Shown here: positions 47,694 through 57,031 of the stretch, piece by piece | How the letters are laid out: every line of letters starts with the position of its first letter | Numbering within the stretch: position 1 is the stretch's first letter | DNA from: G963662905 sp963662905 | GTDB lineage: Bacteria > Bacteroidota > Bacteroidia > Bacteroidales > WRLA01 | Length of the DNA stretch: 64,000 nt | NCBI GenBank assembly: GCA_963662905.2 | Contig: CAXXFD010000003.1 | Location: 2,356,001 to 2,420,000 of the forward strand | Direction of reading: 5' to 3' | Made by a program: the position numbers and the translations under genes | The notes under the pieces: generated by a model | Databases searched by the model: none | Told to the model about the DNA's origin: nothing | What the model saw: only the letters and a program-made list of their open reading frames with translations

Positions 47694-49202
47694 TTAAAAA
47701 CGTAAAACTCCTTTTTTGCGTCCAAAATCTTTCCAGTTATTCCCGAGCTGTGCGGCTTTCTTCTCCGGTTGTAATTTCTGTAGGGTATCCGAATAATCAA
47801 TCAAAGCAGTGATCACGGCCATGTCCTCACAAACATCGCTGCATTCTTCCTTTTTCATCAGGTCATCAAGGTGGTCGTCAATAAAGTGCGTATTGTAGTT
47901 TCCGGAGACAAAAACAGGATGCTGCATTACTTTTTCAAGAAACTGTATGGAAGTTTTAACGCCCGTAATTTTATAGGCATAAAGAGCTCTTTTCATACGG
48001 CTTACGGCTTCCTGACGGTCTTTGGCCCAAACAATCAGTTTTGAAATCATCGGATCGTAAAAAATTGGGATTTCATAACCCTCGTACACATAACCATCAT
48101 GGCGGACACCTAAGCCCAGCGGTTCGGTAATATGGCGGATTACGCCCGGGCTGGGCATAAAATTATTGTCCGGGTCTTCCGCATAAATCCTGCATTCAAT
48201 CGCATGACCGTTTTGGCTCAGGTCTTCCTGCGCAAAAGACAGTTCTTCACCACGTGCCACTTTTATTTGTTCTTTCACTAAATCAACACCAACAACTCTT
48301 TCGGTGATGGGATGTTCTACCTGCAAACGTGTATTCATTTCCAGGAAATAATAATTCAGATCATCGTCCATAATGAACTCAATGGTTCCTGCACCATGAT
48401 AATTCACCGCCTGAGCAGCCGCCACGGCATGTTGCCCCATTTCCATCCGCACTTTTTCGTTGAGCAGTGGCGAAGGGCTTTCTTCAATTACTTTTTGATG
48501 ACGGCGCTGCACGGAGCATTCACGCTCAAAAAGATGCACGGTATTGCCGTGTTTATCTGCCAAAACCTGAAACTCAATATGATGTGGCGATGAAATATAT
48601 TTTTCGATATAAACAGCATCATCGCCAAAAGCGGAAAGCGCCTCAGAACGGGCTGCGCGCACAGAATCGATCAATGATGCCTCGTCTTTCACCAGACGCA
48701 TCCCTTTGCCCCCGCCACCGGCAGAAGCTTTGATCATAACCGGCAGTCCAATCTCACGAACTGTTTCCAGAACTTTTTCTTCATCACGAATAGGCTCCGT
48801 AGTTCCCGGCACAACGGGCACACCGGCAGCAATCATTGTTTTACGCGCCGTAATTTTATCGCCCATGGTGTTTATTGCATAGGCATCCGGCCCAATAAAA
48901 ATGATTCCTTCCTCTGTGCAGCGCTCAGAAAAACGGGCATTTTCTGATAAAAAACCGTAGCCCGGATGAATCGCATCCGCACCGCATTCTTTGGCTGTTT
49001 CAATTATTTTTTCAATGTTCAAATAGCTCTCCGATGAGCTGGAAGGGCCAATATGGTAGGCTTCATCTGCGTAACGGACATGCATGGAGGTGCGGTCAGC
49101 ATCCGAAAATACGGCTACTGAGCGGATATCCATCTCCCGGCAGGAACGCATAACACGTATAGCAATCTCCCCGCGGTTGGCAACTAAAACTTTTTTGATC
49201 AT
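47694..49202 (-). CDS. Biotin carboxylase subunit of the acyl-CoA carboxylase
   Basis: The 502-residue ATP-grasp enzyme carboxylates the biotin of the carrier encoded next. N-terminal domain: IKKVLVANRGEIAIRVMRSC. ATP lid: KASAGGGGKGMRLV. Active-site segments: ERECSVQRRHQKVIEE and EMNTRLQVEHPITE. C-terminal domain: AIECRIYAEDP. It is first in the three-gene operon. The length exceeds AccC (about 450) by a C-terminal tail of some 50 residues, as in propionyl-CoA carboxylase-type alpha chains without a fused biotin domain. Confidence 0.94.
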   Translation of the reverse strand: MIKKVLVANRGEIAIRVMRSCREMDIRSVAVFSDADRTSMHVRYADEAYHIGPSSSSESYLNIEKIIETAKECGADAIHPGYGFLSENARFSERCTEEGIIFIGPDAYAINTMGDKITARKTMIAAGVPVVPGTTEPIRDEEKVLETVREIGLPVMIKASAGGGGKGMRLVKDEASLIDSVRAARSEALSAFGDDAVYIEKYISSPHHIEFQVLADKHGNTVHLFERECSVQRRHQKVIEESPSPLLNEKVRMEMGQHAVAAAQAVNYHGAGTIEFIMDDDLNYYFLEMNTRLQVEHPITERVVGVDLVKEQIKVARGEELSFAQEDLSQNGHAIECRIYAEDPDNNFMPSPGVIRHITEPLGLGVRHDGYVYEGYEIPIFYDPMISKLIVWAKDRQEAVSRMKRALYAYKITGVKTSIQFLEKVMQHPVFVSGNYNTHFIDDHLDDLMKKEECSDVCEDMAVITALIDYSDTLQKLQPEKKAAQLGNNWKDFGRKKGVLRF

Positions 49203-49387
49203 AAGGAATTATGTATGTGAACTAATAAAATGCTCAAATGCAACTTCTTCAGAAAAAAACACAGAACAAAACCAATGGTTTAATCCTTATACTGTCTAGG
49301 CTTACTGAAAAAGCTTATATTTGTTTGTTTGAGCGCATAAAATTACAATGAATTTTTATAATGCCAAGCATTTATATATGTAATTAA

Positions 49388-49588
49388 CTATATTTGTCCA
49401 TGGCCAAAACTAAATTTTATCTGGACAAGCCCCGTAACCGCAGCCGACAAGGCATCGACCGGGTTTTGACCATAATATTCATCGGGGAGCAAATTTTGTT
49501 GATGCTCTACATCATTTTCAAGAAGGGCGCAGATATTGTTGATTTCTTCTTTGGATAAAAAACCAAACCCTCCGGGGGGATGGAGGGT
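49388..49588 (-). pseudogene. Possible gene remnant, start missing
   Basis: Sixty-six codons are open. The translation looks like real protein (LSKEEINNICALLENDVEHQ, then NPVDALSAAVTGLVQIKF). No ATG or GTG opens it, and a terminator-like hairpin overlaps its 5' end. I do not recognise the family. A 45-codon ATG frame on the opposite strand (49400-49537) is the alternative, but it looks less protein-like. Confidence 0.35.
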
Positions 49589-49590
49589 TT
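49565..49590. terminator. Terminator-like hairpin
   Basis: Nine-base arms AAACCCTCC and GGAGGGTTT flank an 8-base loop. The strand is ambiguous; each strand ends the stem in TTT. Confidence 0.5.
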
Positions 49591-49775
49591 ATAGTATGGA
49601 AAACCTATGAAATAATAAAAGGAGTATTAATTTTAAGGGGTAGTTGGCTTATTTATCATAAACCATTTAAGAGCCAATCGCTAAAAGAACGTTCTTTCTT
49701 AATACTCGTTTCTTCTTTGGCACAAATCGTGCCTGCCGCTAAAAGACTGATTTTCAACCGTGTTTTTCTAAATGT

Positions 49776-49958
49776 TTAATAATATTTTCCAAGTAAGATA
49801 ATCTGTCCACTTGATGGAATTGATACGTTTTTTGAGCAATTTCCATTTATCGCTTCCGTAAAAACAAAAAGCCTGTTGTCCCAAACATCTTGCCAGTCTT
49901 GTTCATGACTGTAAATCAATAATTTACACACATCCAAATAATTGCATATTAAAGTACC
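49776..49958 (-). pseudogene. Possible gene remnant downstream of secA
   Basis: Sixty-one codons are open with protein-like content (LIYSHEQDWQDVWDNRLFVF). The only start options are TTG or GTG. It lies directly after the secA terminator with no promoter seen. It may be a fragment of the same lost gene as the remnant at 49388. No family recognised. Confidence 0.25.
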
Positions 49959-49968
49959 TCAAAAACAA

Positions 49969-50001
49969 AAAAAGGGAGTAAATACATTTTACTCCCTTTT
50001 T
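49969..50001 (-). terminator. secA terminator
   Basis: A perfect 14-base stem (AAAAAGGGAGTAAA with TTTACTCCCTTTTT, 5-base loop) lies 20 bases after the secA stop. On the minus strand the stem runs into a T-rich tract. Confidence 0.85.
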
Positions 50002-50021
50002 CTAAAAATTGGAATATTCTG

Positions 50022-53000
50022 TTAGCCAGCCAACTGATCGGTTTTTCCGTGACAATTCTTATATTTTTTCCCACTACCACAGGGGCAGGGATCATTTCTG
50101 CCAACTTTTTTCTCAACCTTAACCGGCTGGACTTTTTCCTGCTTTTGGGTATTGCTGTGCGATTGTGACAAAAGATCGGATCGCTGTTCTTTTAATTTCG
50201 ATAAATCAAGTTTTTTCATAACCGGAGCTTCTGCCACTTTCGGATCAGCAGAAGGAAGGTCGCCTTTCATCAGGAAGGAAGCAATATCCTGATTTGTATT
50301 CTGTACCATCTTTTTAAAGAGCTCAAAAGATTCAAACTTATAAACCAGGAGCGGATCTTTTTGCTCATAAGTTGCATTTTGCACCGATTGCTTCAGGTCA
50401 TCCATTTCGCGCAAATGCTCTTTCCAGGCATTATCGATAAAACTCAGGGTAATTCCTTTTTCGATCGAAGTAACGATTTCTTCCGGTTTATTATAGGCTG
50501 TTTCGAGATGAGCAACAACCTGGGCTTTTTTACGCCCGTCAGTAATTGGAATGGCAATATTCTCATACTGACTGGATTCATTCTCATACACATTTTTAAT
50601 TACCGGATAGGCTTTATCGGCCAGCAGCCGGTTTTTCTCTTTATAGATTTCATAAACATGCTTAAAGAACTTATCGGCCAAAGCTTCGGTATCGGTACTT
50701 GTAGTAAATTCTTTTTCATCGATAGGGGGCTCAACAGCGAGAATTTTTAATGACTGCCCGACAAAACCCACATAATCCCTGGCTTCCTGGTATTCTGAAA
50801 TTAACTGTTCGCACACATCAAAGAACATATTGCTCACATCCACGGCAAGCCTTTCTCCATAAAGCGCATGGTGGCGGCGTTTGTATATTACTTCGCGCTG
50901 TGCGTTCATCACGTCATCATATTCGAGCAATCGCTTGCGGATGCCGAAGTTATTTTCTTCCACTTTACGTTGTGCCCTTTCGATGGACTTGGTGATCATG
51001 GAATGCTGGATCACTTCACCTTCTTTCAGTCCGAGCCGGTCCATAATGCGCGAAATACGGTCAGAGCCGAACATACGCATCAGGTCATCTTCGAGCGAAA
51101 CGAAAAACTGCGAGCTTCCTGGATCACCCTGGCGTCCGGAACGTCCACGCAACTGGCGGTCAACCCTTCGTGATTCATGTCGTTCTGTACCAATAATCGC
51201 CAAACCGCCACTGTCTTTGACGCCCTGTCCCAGTTTGATATCTGTACCACGACCTGCCATGTTGGTTGCAATGGTCACTTTTCCGGCGATACCTGCTTCA
51301 GCAACAATATCAGCCTCACGCTGGTGCAATTTGGCATTCAGCACATTATGATCAATATGCTGCCGTTTCAACATGCGGCTCAGCAATTCAGAAGTTTCTA
51401 CGGAAGTAGTACCCACCAATACCGGTCGTCCTTGTTTTACCAGAGCCACGCATTCATCAATAACTGCATTGAATTTTTCGCGTTTGGTTTTATAAACCAG
51501 GTCTTCACGGTCATCGCGGGCAATAGGTCTGTTTGTTGGAATAACCACAACATCCAATTTATATATATCCCAGAGTTCGCCCGCTTCTGTTTCGGCAGTA
51601 CCCGTCATACCGGCCAGTTTGCGGTACATCCGGAAATAATTCTGTAATGTGATGGTGGCATATGTTTGTGTGGCGGCCTCCACTTTCACATTTTCCTTGG
51701 CTTCCAATGCCTGGTGCAGACCATCGCTATAACGACGGCCCTCCATAATACGTCCGGTTTGCTCATCAACTATTTTGATTTTATTGTCCATGATGACGTA
51801 TTCCACATCTTTCTCAAAAAGCGCATAGGCTTTCAAAAGCTGGTTAACGGTATGGATACGCTCTGATTTTACTGCATAATCGCGTAGCAGTCCGTTTTTA
51901 CGTTCAGAGGCTTCTTTATCGCTAAGTTCCAGTTTTTCGAGTTCGGCCAGTTCGCTGCCAATATCAGGAAGTATATAGAAATTTTTATCTTCCTGCTCTC
52001 CGGTGATCAGGTCGATCCCTTTTTCGGTAAGTTCAATGGAGTTTGATTTTTCATCAATCACAAAATACAGTTCATCGTCAATGATGTGCATGTTTTTGGA
52101 TTGCTCCTGCATATAGAAATTTTCAGTTTTCTTAAGCAAAGTTTTCATGCCTTCTTCACTCAAAAACTTAATGAGTGCTTTATTTTTTGGCAAACCATGG
52201 AATGCCCTAAGGAGTTGTTCGCCGCCTTTTTTCTGTTTTTCGTTGTCGTTGGCAGCCGCGAGGAGGCTTTTGGATTCGGCAAGAAGTTTTGTAACCAACT
52301 GCCTTTGGGCGCTGTATAATCGTTGTACCAGTGGTTTGTACTGGTCAAATTCCTGGTTATCGCCACGTGGTGTAGGTCCGGAGATAATCAATGGCGTACG
52401 GGCATCATCAATTAAAACACTATCAACCTCATCCACAATGGTGTAATTATGCGGACGTTGAACGATTTCGTCCGGGTTGCCTGTCATATTGTCGCGCAGG
52501 TAATCAAAACCAAATTCATTATTGGTGCCATAGGTAATATCGGCCAGATAAGCTTTGCGGCGGGCATCGGTATTGGGCTGGTGTTTGTCGATACAATCCA
52601 CTTTCATTCCATGGAATTCGAAAAGCATGCCCATCCATTCGGAGTCACGCTTTGCCAGGTAATCATTCACGGTAACCACATGCACTCCTTTACCTGTCAG
52701 TGCGTTCAGGTAAACCGGCAATGTAGCCACCAGGGTTTTTCCTTCACCGGTTGCCATCTCAGCGATTTTTCCCTGATGCAGCACGGCACCACCGATTAGC
52801 TGCACATCATAATGGATCATATTCCAGGTAACCAGGTTTCCTCCGGCCATCCATGAGTTGCGGTAACGGGCTTTATCGCCTTCAATTTCGACATGATCGT
52901 ATTTTGCTGAAAGCTCACGGTCATTTTCGGAAGCTGTTACTTCAACCCATTCGTTTTCAGTAAACCGGCGTGCGGTTTCTTTCATAACAGAGAAAGCTTC

Positions 53001-53321
53001 CGGCAAAATATCATCCAGGATTTTTTGAGATGTTTCGTAACGCTCGTCTTCGAGTTTATCAATCTCAGCCCAATGCTTTTCACGGTCGTCGATATTGGCT
53101 TCCGACTCAATCTGCACCTTAATAGCAGCAATTTTATCATCAATTGCCCTTATGCCTTCTATCAGTGTATTTTTAAATTCAATGGTTTTGTTACGAAGCT
53201 CATCATTTGATAATTTTTCTATTTCTTCGTATGCTTTTTTGGTTTTATCCAAAATCGGTTGAATATCTTTGATATCCCTGTTGGATTTACTTCCCAAAAA
53301 CTTTTTAAAGAGCCCAATCAT
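50022..53321 (-). CDS. secA: Preprotein translocase motor ATPase SecA
   Basis: The 1099-residue ATPase drives proteins through SecYEG. Walker A MATGEGKTLVATLP is at about residue 190, with HVVTVNDYLAKRD, DYLRDNM, DEVDSVLIDDARTPLIISGP, and later NMAGRGTDIKLG and RQLRGRSGRQGDPGSS. The C-terminus carries the zinc-binding SEC-C motif (GRNDPCPCGSGKKYKNCHG), which contacts SecB or ribosomes. It is about 200 residues longer than E. coli SecA, with insertions typical of Bacteroidota. All large surface proteins in this window depend on this motor for the first export step. Confidence 0.98.
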   Translation of the reverse strand: MIGLFKKFLGSKSNRDIKDIQPILDKTKKAYEEIEKLSNDELRNKTIEFKNTLIEGIRAIDDKIAAIKVQIESEANIDDREKHWAEIDKLEDERYETSQKILDDILPEAFSVMKETARRFTENEWVEVTASENDRELSAKYDHVEIEGDKARYRNSWMAGGNLVTWNMIHYDVQLIGGAVLHQGKIAEMATGEGKTLVATLPVYLNALTGKGVHVVTVNDYLAKRDSEWMGMLFEFHGMKVDCIDKHQPNTDARRKAYLADITYGTNNEFGFDYLRDNMTGNPDEIVQRPHNYTIVDEVDSVLIDDARTPLIISGPTPRGDNQEFDQYKPLVQRLYSAQRQLVTKLLAESKSLLAAANDNEKQKKGGEQLLRAFHGLPKNKALIKFLSEEGMKTLLKKTENFYMQEQSKNMHIIDDELYFVIDEKSNSIELTEKGIDLITGEQEDKNFYILPDIGSELAELEKLELSDKEASERKNGLLRDYAVKSERIHTVNQLLKAYALFEKDVEYVIMDNKIKIVDEQTGRIMEGRRYSDGLHQALEAKENVKVEAATQTYATITLQNYFRMYRKLAGMTGTAETEAGELWDIYKLDVVVIPTNRPIARDDREDLVYKTKREKFNAVIDECVALVKQGRPVLVGTTSVETSELLSRMLKRQHIDHNVLNAKLHQREADIVAEAGIAGKVTIATNMAGRGTDIKLGQGVKDSGGLAIIGTERHESRRVDRQLRGRSGRQGDPGSSQFFVSLEDDLMRMFGSDRISRIMDRLGLKEGEVIQHSMITKSIERAQRKVEENNFGIRKRLLEYDDVMNAQREVIYKRRHHALYGERLAVDVSNMFFDVCEQLISEYQEARDYVGFVGQSLKILAVEPPIDEKEFTTSTDTEALADKFFKHVYEIYKEKNRLLADKAYPVIKNVYENESSQYENIAIPITDGRKKAQVVAHLETAYNKPEEIVTSIEKGITLSFIDNAWKEHLREMDDLKQSVQNATYEQKDPLLVYKFESFELFKKMVQNTNQDIASFLMKGDLPSADPKVAEAPVMKKLDLSKLKEQRSDLLSQSHSNTQKQEKVQPVKVEKKVGRNDPCPCGSGKKYKNCHGKTDQLAG

Positions 53322-53425
53322 AATATAATATTTTTCAGCAATTCACTTTCAAATGCCGTGCTGTTTGTTAACTTGTAGCCAAATTGGCATATGCAAGCAA
53401 TTGATGCAACAGTCCGGCACTAGCG

Positions 53426-53433
53426 CAAAAATA
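53426..53433 (-). promoter_or_regulatory. Candidate -7 box of secA
   Basis: The minus strand reads TATTTTTG, which fits TAnnTTTG, about 105 bases upstream of the secA start. Confidence 0.35.
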
Positions 53434-53484
53434 CATTAATTAGATGATTTCTTGCAAGACATAATCCTGTACTATCTAAAAACA

Positions 53485-53516
53485 ACAATAGCGGGAAGCA
53501 CACTTCCCGCTATTGT
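53485..53516 (-). terminator. Terminator of the DUF2795 gene
   Basis: Perfect 14-base arms ACAATAGCGGGAAG and CTTCCCGCTATTGT enclose a CACA loop. On the minus strand a GTTTTT tract follows. Confidence 0.85.
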
Positions 53517-53541
53517 ATAACCGAAGCACCCGGTTATTCGG

Positions 53542-53763
53542 TTAATACTCATCTTCATGGAAGAAAAAATCTTCTTTCGTAGGATAATCAGGCCAAATGT
53601 CCTCAATCCTCTCATAAACTTCTCCTTCGTCTTCGATTTCACTCAGATTTTCTACAACTTCCTGAGGTGCACCTGAACGTATGGCCCAATCGATCAACTC
53701 CTCTTTCGTTGCAGGCCAGGGGGCATCCTCTAATTTAGAAGCTAATTCAAGCGTCCAGTACAT
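53542..53763 (-). CDS. DUF2795 domain protein
   Basis: This 73-residue acidic protein (MYWTLELASKLEDAPWPATKEELIDWAI at the start, EDIWPDYPTKEDFFF at the end) matches the small DUF2795 proteins common in Bacteroidota, although the function is unknown. It has its own promoter box (TACTTTTG on the minus strand, 53789-53796) and its own strong terminator, so it is a monocistronic gene. Confidence 0.85.
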   Translation of the reverse strand: MYWTLELASKLEDAPWPATKEELIDWAIRSGAPQEVVENLSEIEDEGEVYERIEDIWPDYPTKEDFFFHEDEY

Positions 53764-53788
53764 CTTTATGAATTTTTATTAATTTTTG

Positions 53789-53796
53789 CAAAAGTA
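53789..53796 (-). promoter_or_regulatory. Candidate -7 box of the DUF2795 gene
   Basis: The minus strand reads TACTTTTG, which fits TAnnTTTG, 25 bases before the start codon. Confidence 0.5.
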
Positions 53797-53857
53797 ATTT
53801 TTTTTTAAAGAAAAGCAAATGAAATTCAAAATTTAAAACTATTTTTCCGAAATTAAG

Positions 53858-54418
53858 TTAATCCTTTGGTTTCCAAGGTATTTCAACAGCATTTAGTTCT
53901 GCGGCCAGTTTACGTGCCAAAACAAAGAAGTAATCGGAAAGGCGGTTCAGATATTTTAGGTTGAGTTTATCGACTTCATTTTGCCTGCTGATCCTAAGGC
54001 ACACCCTTTCGGCCCTGCGGCAAATTGTTCGGGCAACGTGGCTGTAACTTACCGCCGGATGCCCGCCCGGAAGTATAAAATTTGTCAATGGAGGAAGTTC
54101 TTCGTTCATTTCATCAATGGCTTTTTCAAGCATTTGCACATGATCGCAGCTTATTCCCGGCAAAGTTTCCAGAACAGATTCTTTATCTGCTGCAAAAAGT
54201 GATTCGATAACGAACAAGTGTTCCTGCACTTTGATGAGGAAATTTCGATAAGATGCATCTATTTGTTGATCTCGCAGCAAGCCGATAAATGAATTAAGCT
54301 CATCAATTGTTCCGTATGCTTCGATACGCTCATGATGCTTGGGCACCCGGGTTCCACCTATCAGGGACGTTTCACCTGCATCACCGGTTTTTGTATATAT
54401 TTTCCAGTCTTTTGACAT
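53858..54418 (-). CDS. PduO-type cob(I)alamin adenosyltransferase
   Basis: The 186-residue product attaches the adenosyl group of ATP to cob(I)alamin to make coenzyme B12. The N-terminal ATP-binding motif is YTKTGDAGETSLIGGTRVPK. Further family motifs are YGTIDELNSFIGL, FILPGGHPAVSYSHVARTICRRAER and LNRLSDYFFVLARK. Adenosylcobalamin is the cofactor of methylmalonyl-CoA mutase, which acts on the product of the propionyl-CoA carboxylase encoded about 7 kb away. It lies 11 bases after the ABC ATPase on the same strand. Confidence 0.94.
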   Translation of the reverse strand: MSKDWKIYTKTGDAGETSLIGGTRVPKHHERIEAYGTIDELNSFIGLLRDQQIDASYRNFLIKVQEHLFVIESLFAADKESVLETLPGISCDHVQMLEKAIDEMNEELPPLTNFILPGGHPAVSYSHVARTICRRAERVCLRISRQNEVDKLNLKYLNRLSDYFFVLARKLAAELNAVEIPWKPKD

Positions 54419-54429
54419 CAGTTTTTCAT

Positions 54430-55155
54430 TTAGTTTGCACGTGAATAATAAGCAACGCTTATGACATCTTTGTTCAATTCGTCGCTTTCCACCAGTCCGT
54501 CGCGGAGACGGATAATCCGATGTGCATGTCGTGCAATATCTTCTTCATGGGTAACAAGCACTACGGTATTTCCGGCTTTATGGATTTCTTCAAAAAGCCC
54601 CATTATTTCGATGGAAGTTTTTGAATCCAGGTTTCCGGTTGGCTCATCGGCAAGAATAATGGAAGGAGTATTGACCAAGGCTCTGGCCACGGCCACCCTT
54701 TGGCGCTGTCCTCCCGAGAGTTCATTGGGTTTATGTGTCATCCTGTCGGACAAGCCCACCTGTTGCAGAACCGTTGAAGCTGTATTTTCGCGCTCGCTGC
54801 GGCTAAATCCGGCATAAATCAATGGCAGCATTACGTTTTCCAAGGCCGTACTTCTCGGCAGGAGGTTAAAAGTTTGGAAAACAAAACCTATTTCACTGTT
54901 TCGGATTTCGGCAAGTTCATTATCATCCAGTTTACTTACATCCTTTCCGTTCAAAAAATAGCTGCCTTGCGTTGGTGTATCCAAACATCCCAGGATATTC
55001 ATCAATGTCGATTTACCCGAACCTGATGCTCCCATCAATGCAACGTATTCATTTTTATGGATTACAGTGCTCACCGATTGAAGCGCTTTAACAACTTCTG
55101 TGCCCACATGATAATATTTACGAATATCTTCCAGACAAATAACTTCCTCTTTCAT
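54430..55155 (-). CDS. MacB/LolD-type ABC transporter ATPase
   Basis: The 241-residue ATPase has Walker A GASGSGKSTLMNILG, the Q-loop FQTFNLLPR, signature LSGGQRQRVAVARAL, Walker B IILADEPTGNLD and the switch VLVTHEED. The segment LDTPTQGSYFLNGKDVS is typical of the MacB/LolD/FtsE group, which pairs with FtsX-like permeases. No permease gene is adjacent, so its partner is elsewhere. ATG 55155 is chosen because the family core starts at about IMKEEVICLEDIRKYY; the frame is open to 55206. Confidence 0.9.
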   Translation of the reverse strand: MKEEVICLEDIRKYYHVGTEVVKALQSVSTVIHKNEYVALMGASGSGKSTLMNILGCLDTPTQGSYFLNGKDVSKLDDNELAEIRNSEIGFVFQTFNLLPRSTALENVMLPLIYAGFSRSERENTASTVLQQVGLSDRMTHKPNELSGGQRQRVAVARALVNTPSIILADEPTGNLDSKTSIEIMGLFEEIHKAGNTVVLVTHEEDIARHAHRIIRLRDGLVESDELNKDVISVAYYSRAN

Positions 55156-55223
55156 AATCCTAATTTTAATAGTAATATTTTTCAGTATAGAAAAACCAAA
55201 AGGCAAACAAAGGTAATGATTTA

Positions 55224-56015
55224 TCAGAGTTTGAGGCGAAAATTTTGCCGCTCAGTCCTTTTTCTGAAAAACACCAGGCCAAATGAATAAAAATCAATGC
55301 TCACGGAAACCTTGTCATGCCGGATAATTTCACTCCATGCCCGGTTCATTTCTTCAGACCAGTGGATGTCATCAAAAACAAAAACGCTGCCTTCATAAGA
55401 ATATTTCAGCATCGCATTGAAATATTCCAAAGTGGGTTTATAACGATGATTGGCATCAAAATACACAAAATCAAAAGGTTCCTGATCCAAACTGAAAGTG
55501 CGGATTGCTTCACCGGCATCTTTAACGATCAACTCAATATTAGGGGCATCCAGTTTATTAAAGTTTTCCAGGGCTTTTGCTGCTGTTTGGGGGCAGGCTT
55601 CGATAGTAGTAATCTTTGCGCCAGGGACTCCTTTGGCCAGATATAAAGTAGAAATTCCCAGTGAGGTTCCCAGTTCAAGCATGTTACGTGCCCCGACAAA
55701 TCGTGCCAGTGCGAGCATCCTGCGACAGGAGCGGGAATTTTGCAATGAAGTGCGTGCAATATGCCTGAGCGGAAGTTCATAATGCCTGTTTTTTTTCCCT
55801 CCGGCACCAAAATCCGTCTTGCTGAGCATTTCCCCGGATTGCTTCATCTCATTGCGCAAATCCTCAATATACTTCATAAATTCCTCTTTGGGCAGATTTC
55901 GCAGGACGTCATCAACCAGCTCAAAAACAAAAGGTGAGTGCACTTTGTAGCGCGTTTTTGCCAGAAACAAATGCCGGCTGTAGGTTCGTATTCTGTGAGC
56001 TGTACTGTGGATCAT
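55224..56015 (-). CDS. Class I SAM-dependent methyltransferase
   Basis: The 263-residue product has the SAM-binding motif I NMLELGTSLGISTLYLA, motif II acidic end ITTIEACPQTA, and FDFVYFDANHRYKPTLEYF. FVFDDIHWSEEMNRAW resembles O-methyltransferases. ATG 56015 is preferred: a -7 box (TAATTTTG, 56029-56036 on the minus strand) stands 14 bases upstream, and the longer frame to 56123 would overlap the divergent gene's upstream region. The substrate is unknown. Confidence 0.85.
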   Translation of the reverse strand: MIHSTAHRIRTYSRHLFLAKTRYKVHSPFVFELVDDVLRNLPKEEFMKYIEDLRNEMKQSGEMLSKTDFGAGGKKNRHYELPLRHIARTSLQNSRSCRRMLALARFVGARNMLELGTSLGISTLYLAKGVPGAKITTIEACPQTAAKALENFNKLDAPNIELIVKDAGEAIRTFSLDQEPFDFVYFDANHRYKPTLEYFNAMLKYSYEGSVFVFDDIHWSEEMNRAWSEIIRHDKVSVSIDFYSFGLVFFRKRTERQNFRLKL

Positions 56016-56028
56016 GCAGCGAAAATAC

Positions 56029-56036
56029 AAAATTAG
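56029..56036 (-). promoter_or_regulatory. Candidate -7 box of the methyltransferase gene
   Basis: The minus strand reads TAATTTTG, which fits TAnnTTTG, 13 bases before ATG 56015. It supports the shorter start. Confidence 0.5.
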
Positions 56037-56133
56037 CATGCTCTCAAGAGCTTTGAACCATAAGTTTGCATAGCAAGACGCATGAACCTTTACAGCAGTG
56101 CACTGTTGAGAACCGTATATCAAAATGCTTTTT

Positions 56134-56141
56134 TATATTTG
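56134..56141 (+). promoter_or_regulatory. Candidate -7 box of the UbiA prenyltransferase gene
   Basis: TATATTTG fits TAnnTTTG and lies 5 bases before ATG 56147, so the leader would be extremely short. Confidence 0.5.
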
Positions 56142-56146
56142 TGCAG

Positions 56147-57031
56147 ATGTTAAAACTGATTCTCAACAAAACGGGCAATTATATGTCGCTGGTAAAAATC
56201 AGCCACACAATTTTCAGTATGCCTTTTGCCCTGATAGGTTTTTTTATGGGCGTAAAAAGCCCGGGTTTTGATTTCAGTTGGGAGAAGCTGGGGCTGGTTT
56301 TGCTGGCTGTGTTTTTTGCGCGGAATTCGGCAATGGCATTTAACCGTTATGCCGACCGCCATATTGATGCAATGAACCCGCGGACAGCAATCCGGGAGCT
56401 GCCTGCCCAGATCATCCGTCCGGGCTCTGCCCTGATGTTTGTTTTGCTCAATAGCATACTGTTTATCACAACGGCATGGCTTATCAACGACCTTTGTTTT
56501 TACCTGTCTCCGCTGGCACTTTTCATCATAACGGGCTACAGCCTTACCAAACGCTTCACTGAATTATGCCATTTGATACTTGGAGCAGGTTTGGCTCTGG
56601 CGCCCATTGGTGCTTATTTGGCTGTTACCGGAAGTTTTGCCCCTGCTCCGCTGATGATTTCCTTTGCCGTATTGTTTTGGGTGGCAGGCTTTGACGTTAT
56701 ATATGCCTTGCAGGATGATGATTTTGACAAAAACAACAGCCTCAGGAGCATTCCGGCAAGCCTGGGGCGTAGAAAGGCGCTCCTGTTATCCGTATTCCTG
56801 CACATTATCAGCATAACTTTTGTTGTTATTGCCGGTCTTTTGGCCAGCAGCACTTTCGGGACGATTTACTGGCTGGGCGCATTAGTTTTCAGTGGTTTGC
56901 TTTTTTATCAGCACACCCTGGTTGCTCCCGACAACCTCAGCAGGGTAAACCTGGCTTTTTTCACACTCAACGGAATTGCCAGTATGATTTTTGCGGTTAT
57001 TGTTATTTTCGGGATGTACCATCCGCTTTAG
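56147..57031 (+). CDS. UbiA-family prenyltransferase
   Basis: This 294-residue membrane protein has about eight to nine spans and the two Asp-rich motifs of the family: NRYADRHIDAMNPRT in the first half and YALQDDDFDKNNSLRSIP in the second. They bind the prenyl diphosphate through magnesium. It attaches a polyprenyl chain to an aromatic acceptor in quinone biosynthesis. In Bacteroidota this subgroup is often annotated as 4-hydroxybenzoate polyprenyltransferase-like and could be the MqnP step of menaquinone synthesis; the acceptor cannot be decided here. ATG 56147 is chosen over upstream in-frame codons because of the promoter position. Confidence 0.88.
   Translation: MLKLILNKTGNYMSLVKISHTIFSMPFALIGFFMGVKSPGFDFSWEKLGLVLLAVFFARNSAMAFNRYADRHIDAMNPRTAIRELPAQIIRPGSALMFVLLNSILFITTAWLINDLCFYLSPLALFIITGYSLTKRFTELCHLILGAGLALAPIGAYLAVTGSFAPAPLMISFAVLFWVAGFDVIYALQDDDFDKNNSLRSIPASLGRRKALLLSVFLHIISITFVVIAGLLASSTFGTIYWLGALVFSGLLFYQHTLVAPDNLSRVNLAFFTLNGIASMIFAVIVIFGMYHPL

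Larger units (their letters stand above)
49203..50021 (-). other. Long intergenic region with gene remnants and two terminators
   Basis: These 819 bases contain no complete gene that I can support. Two minus-strand open stretches with protein-like composition but no proper start, a TATATTTG box (49389-49396, plus strand), and two hairpin terminators are present and listed separately where supported. Confidence 0.6.

Noticed and set aside
49400..49537. 45-codon plus-strand ORF with a TATATTTG box, at first taken for an integrase N-terminus
   Set aside because: Only the first few residues resemble integrase starts, the rest is not integrase-like, and the opposite strand gives a more protein-like reading.
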